This document shows, in pieces, positions 62,452 to 64,000 of a stretch of 64,000 nucleotides of DNA. The position numbers were made by a program, and so were the translations under genes. The stretch is taken from NCBI GenBank assembly GCA_035550215.1, contig DASZPM010000010.1, positions 186,001 to 250,000 of the forward strand, in the 5' to 3' direction. The notes under the pieces are model-generated. The model ran no database searches. It saw nothing but the letters and a program-made list of their open reading frames with translations, and had not been told where the DNA came from. Each line of letters opens with the position of its first letter. The stretch's first letter is position 1. The DNA is from JABDFW01 sp035550215 (lineage in GTDB: Bacteria; Bacteroidota; Bacteroidia; Chitinophagales; Chitinophagaceae).

Positions 62452-63042
62452 ATGGCACGTCCGGTACGGTTTAATATACATCCAAAGCAGCCCGATATTC
62501 ACGATAACATAGCTATTGCAAGTATGCCCGAAGGCTCAATGGGCGAAGGGTATTTTGCCACTAAGCTTGAAAGTGTTATTGGGTTGGCAAGAAAAAACTC
62601 TCTCTGGCCTTTACCTTTTGCAACATCCTGCTGCGGTATTGAATTTATGGCTACCATGGCGTCAACGTACGACCTTTCGCGCTTCGGCGCTGAACGTTTG
62701 GGTTTTACGCCACGCCAGTGCGACCTGTTAATGGTAATGGGTACCATTGCCAAAAAAATGGGGCCTGTTTTAAAACAGGTGTACCTGCAAATGGCCGAGC
62801 CCCGCTGGGTTATGGCTGTGGGTGCATGTGCCTCTTCAGGCGGCATTTTTGATACTTACAGCGTATTGCAGGGTATTGACCAGGTAATACCGGTTGACGT
62901 GTACGTACCCGGTTGCCCGCCCCGTCCCGAAGCCATCATTGATGGCTTTATGCGCATACAGGAGCTGGCCGCCAATGAAAGCCTGCGGAGGAGAAACAGT
63001 GAGCATTATAAAGCGCTTTTGGGAACTTATAATATAGAGTAA
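62452..63042 (+). CDS. nuoB: NADH-quinone oxidoreductase subunit B
   Basis: Predicted protein of 196 aa. It carries the terminal iron-sulfur cluster N2 of complex I. The ligands are the tandem Cys60-Cys61 in ATSCCGIEFMA, the Cys in VGACASSGG and the Cys in VPGCPPRPEA. The N-terminal 30 residues are a polar extension. It is followed by nuoC after 89 bases. Confidence 0.97.
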   Translation: MARPVRFNIHPKQPDIHDNIAIASMPEGSMGEGYFATKLESVIGLARKNSLWPLPFATSCCGIEFMATMASTYDLSRFGAERLGFTPRQCDLLMVMGTIAKKMGPVLKQVYLQMAEPRWVMAVGACASSGGIFDTYSVLQGIDQVIPVDVYVPGCPPRPEAIIDGFMRIQELAANESLRRRNSEHYKALLGTYNIE

Positions 63043-63131
63043 GGTAAAATGTGGTTTGAAGATGTGCCCTGCAGATAATGTGTGGCGGAAAATTTTCAAA
63101 TTCACCATTGTCAAATATTCAAATTTGTTGA

Positions 63132-63650
63132 ATGGCTCTTACCAACGAACAGATAAAACAAAAATTAACTGAAAAATTTGGCGACCAGGTTTTCAACTTT
63201 GAGGAGCCATACGGTTTACTCACATTCGAGTCTCCAAAAGAATTCAACCTGAAAGTCCTGCAATTCTTATATGACGATGCTGAATTAGGCTTCCAGTTCT
63301 TAACAGACCTTACCGCAGTACATTATCCCGATTTAAAAGGAAAAGAGCTGGCAGTTGTTTACCATCTGCATAATCTTTCGGCCAATGTGCGTATAAGGTT
63401 TAAGGTGTTTACGGCTATTGACGAGCCCGATATTTTTACGGCAACCCGTTTGTTTGAAGCCGCCAACTGGATGGAAAGAGAAACGTACGACTTTTTCGGG
63501 ATTAACTTTTTAGGGCATCCGAACCTGAAACGAATATTGAACGTGGAGGAAATGGATTATTTCCCCATGCGCAAAGAGTTTCCGCTGGAAGACCAGACCC
63601 GCAGGGACAAAGATGATGAAATGTTCGGCAGGGGCGGTTCAATCTGGTGA
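63132..63650 (+). CDS. nuoC: NADH-quinone oxidoreductase subunit C
   Basis: Predicted protein of 172 aa, the separate (not NuoCD-fused) form. It is part of the connecting module of complex I and contacts NuoD. The signature RETYDFFGINFLGHPNLKRI and the C-terminal RKEFPLEDQTRRDKDDE are present. It is followed by nuoD after 87 bases containing a repeat-like hairpin. Confidence 0.96.
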   Translation: MALTNEQIKQKLTEKFGDQVFNFEEPYGLLTFESPKEFNLKVLQFLYDDAELGFQFLTDLTAVHYPDLKGKELAVVYHLHNLSANVRIRFKVFTAIDEPDIFTATRLFEAANWMERETYDFFGINFLGHPNLKRILNVEEMDYFPMRKEFPLEDQTRRDKDDEMFGRGGSIW

Positions 63651-63665
63651 TGTTAGAATTTGTTA

Positions 63666-63735
63666 TTCAGGGCCTGTAAGGGCTGCGCTATACTAAAATA
63701 ATTATTTAAAACTCCCCTTCAGGGGTTTGGGGGCA
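63666..63735. repeat. palindromic repeats between nuoC and nuoD
   Basis: A CAGGGCCTGTAAGGGCTG unit, as in the cluster at 45350-45560, is followed by CTCCCCTTCAGGGGTTTGGGGG, a hairpin-forming GC-rich unit (CCCCTTCAGGGG). Its end lies just before the nuoD ATG, so it could affect nuoD translation or mRNA stability. Confidence 0.6.
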
Positions 63736-63737
63736 TT

Positions 63738-64000
63738 ATGTCAGAAGTATTATCGCCAAAAGAAAAACATGTTAAGTTGCCGGAGGGCTCCATTGAAAAG
63801 CAAACAACTACGCTTAACCTTGGCCCTACGCACCCTGCAACGCATGGCGTTTTTCAAAACATACTTGAACTGGACGGCGAGCGCGTGGTTTCAGCAGAGC
63901 AAACGGTAGGCTACATTCACCGCGCATTTGAAAAGCTGGCTGAACGCAGGCCCTTATACCAGATAACGACCCTGACTGACAGGTTGAATTACTGCAGCAG
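63738..64000 (+). CDS. nuoD: NADH-quinone oxidoreductase subunit D (partial, cut by window end)
   Basis: The first 87 codons are visible, starting MSEVLSPKEKHV. The conserved N-terminal quinone-site region is clear: LNLGPTHPATHGVFQNILELDGE and GYIHRAFEKLAE..PLYQ, in which the THPATHG His residues line the quinone pocket. The gene runs off the right edge. It is the separate NuoD of Bacteroidota, not fused to NuoC. Confidence 0.95.
   Translation, partial: MSEVLSPKEKHVKLPEGSIEKQTTTLNLGPTHPATHGVFQNILELDGERVVSAEQTVGYIHRAFEKLAERRPLYQITTLTDRLNYCS

Overview
The window comes from a chromosome of the phylum Bacteroidota, most likely the Chitinophagaceae or a close relative. The grounds are a SusC/SusD outer-membrane pair, further TonB-dependent receptors, many -7 elements of the Bacteroidota form TAnnTTTG, proteins of a type common in this family (DUF6090-like, FG-GAP/ASPIC, PAS arrays ending in a QSHxVRxPL helix), and no phage or plasmid backbone. 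No rRNA, tRNA or CRISPR array was recognised.

Layout. 1-1364: a small GIY-YIG nuclease gene between two nearly identical 104-bp repeats, inside a field of short palindromic repeats. 1365-3379: an AT-rich stretch with one unknown membrane protein, several hairpins and a cluster of DnaA boxes that looks like a replication origin. 3380-15888: housekeeping and regulatory genes (glnS, a Crp/Fnr regulator, a methylmalonate-semialdehyde dehydrogenase, an orphan histidine kinase, a penicillin-acylase-family hydrolase, trhO, purC). 16037-26586: two TonB-dependent receptors, a DinB-like protein, a fructokinase-like enzyme, pdhB, an unusual NtrC-like regulator and miaA. 26587-35435: a nutrient-uptake locus of susC, susD and a large FG-GAP/ASPIC surface protein, with a tandem 24-bp element in front. 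35467-37434: two pseudouridine synthases. 37676-43263: two adjacent PAS-array proteins that end in a lone phospho-acceptor-like helix with no ATPase domain. 43288-46583: rlmN, an isolated terminase-small-subunit-like gene, and a 1.3-kb gene-free stretch of palindromes and a 340-375-bp direct repeat. 46584-51021: a degenerate SDR, an ECF sigma factor, an SDR-AraC pair with a 21-bp-spaced direct repeat in its promoter, and an HXXEE membrane protein. 51022-52093: two paralogous 30-codon membrane peptides, each with its own terminator. 52094-56246: a thiolase, small proteins, hisS and a low-molecular-weight phosphatase. 56824-61735: a PstS-like lipoprotein and two paralogous TPR proteins. 61843-64000: the start of the complex I operon (nuoA, nuoB, nuoC, partial nuoD).

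Working together. The susCD-FG-GAP block should capture and import a macromolecular nutrient, but no hydrolase lies beside it. The PstS-like and TPR genes resemble the downstream half of a TonB-energising cluster. The nuo genes build the NADH dehydrogenase, nuoB onwards apparently from its own promoter. The most unusual signals are the GIY-YIG/palindrome unit, the origin-like region, the paired 30-aa peptides, the kinase-less PAS arrays, the NtrC-like protein with an altered sigma-54 loop, and the AraC-type operator. Family assignments were made by reading the sequence; no database search was run.
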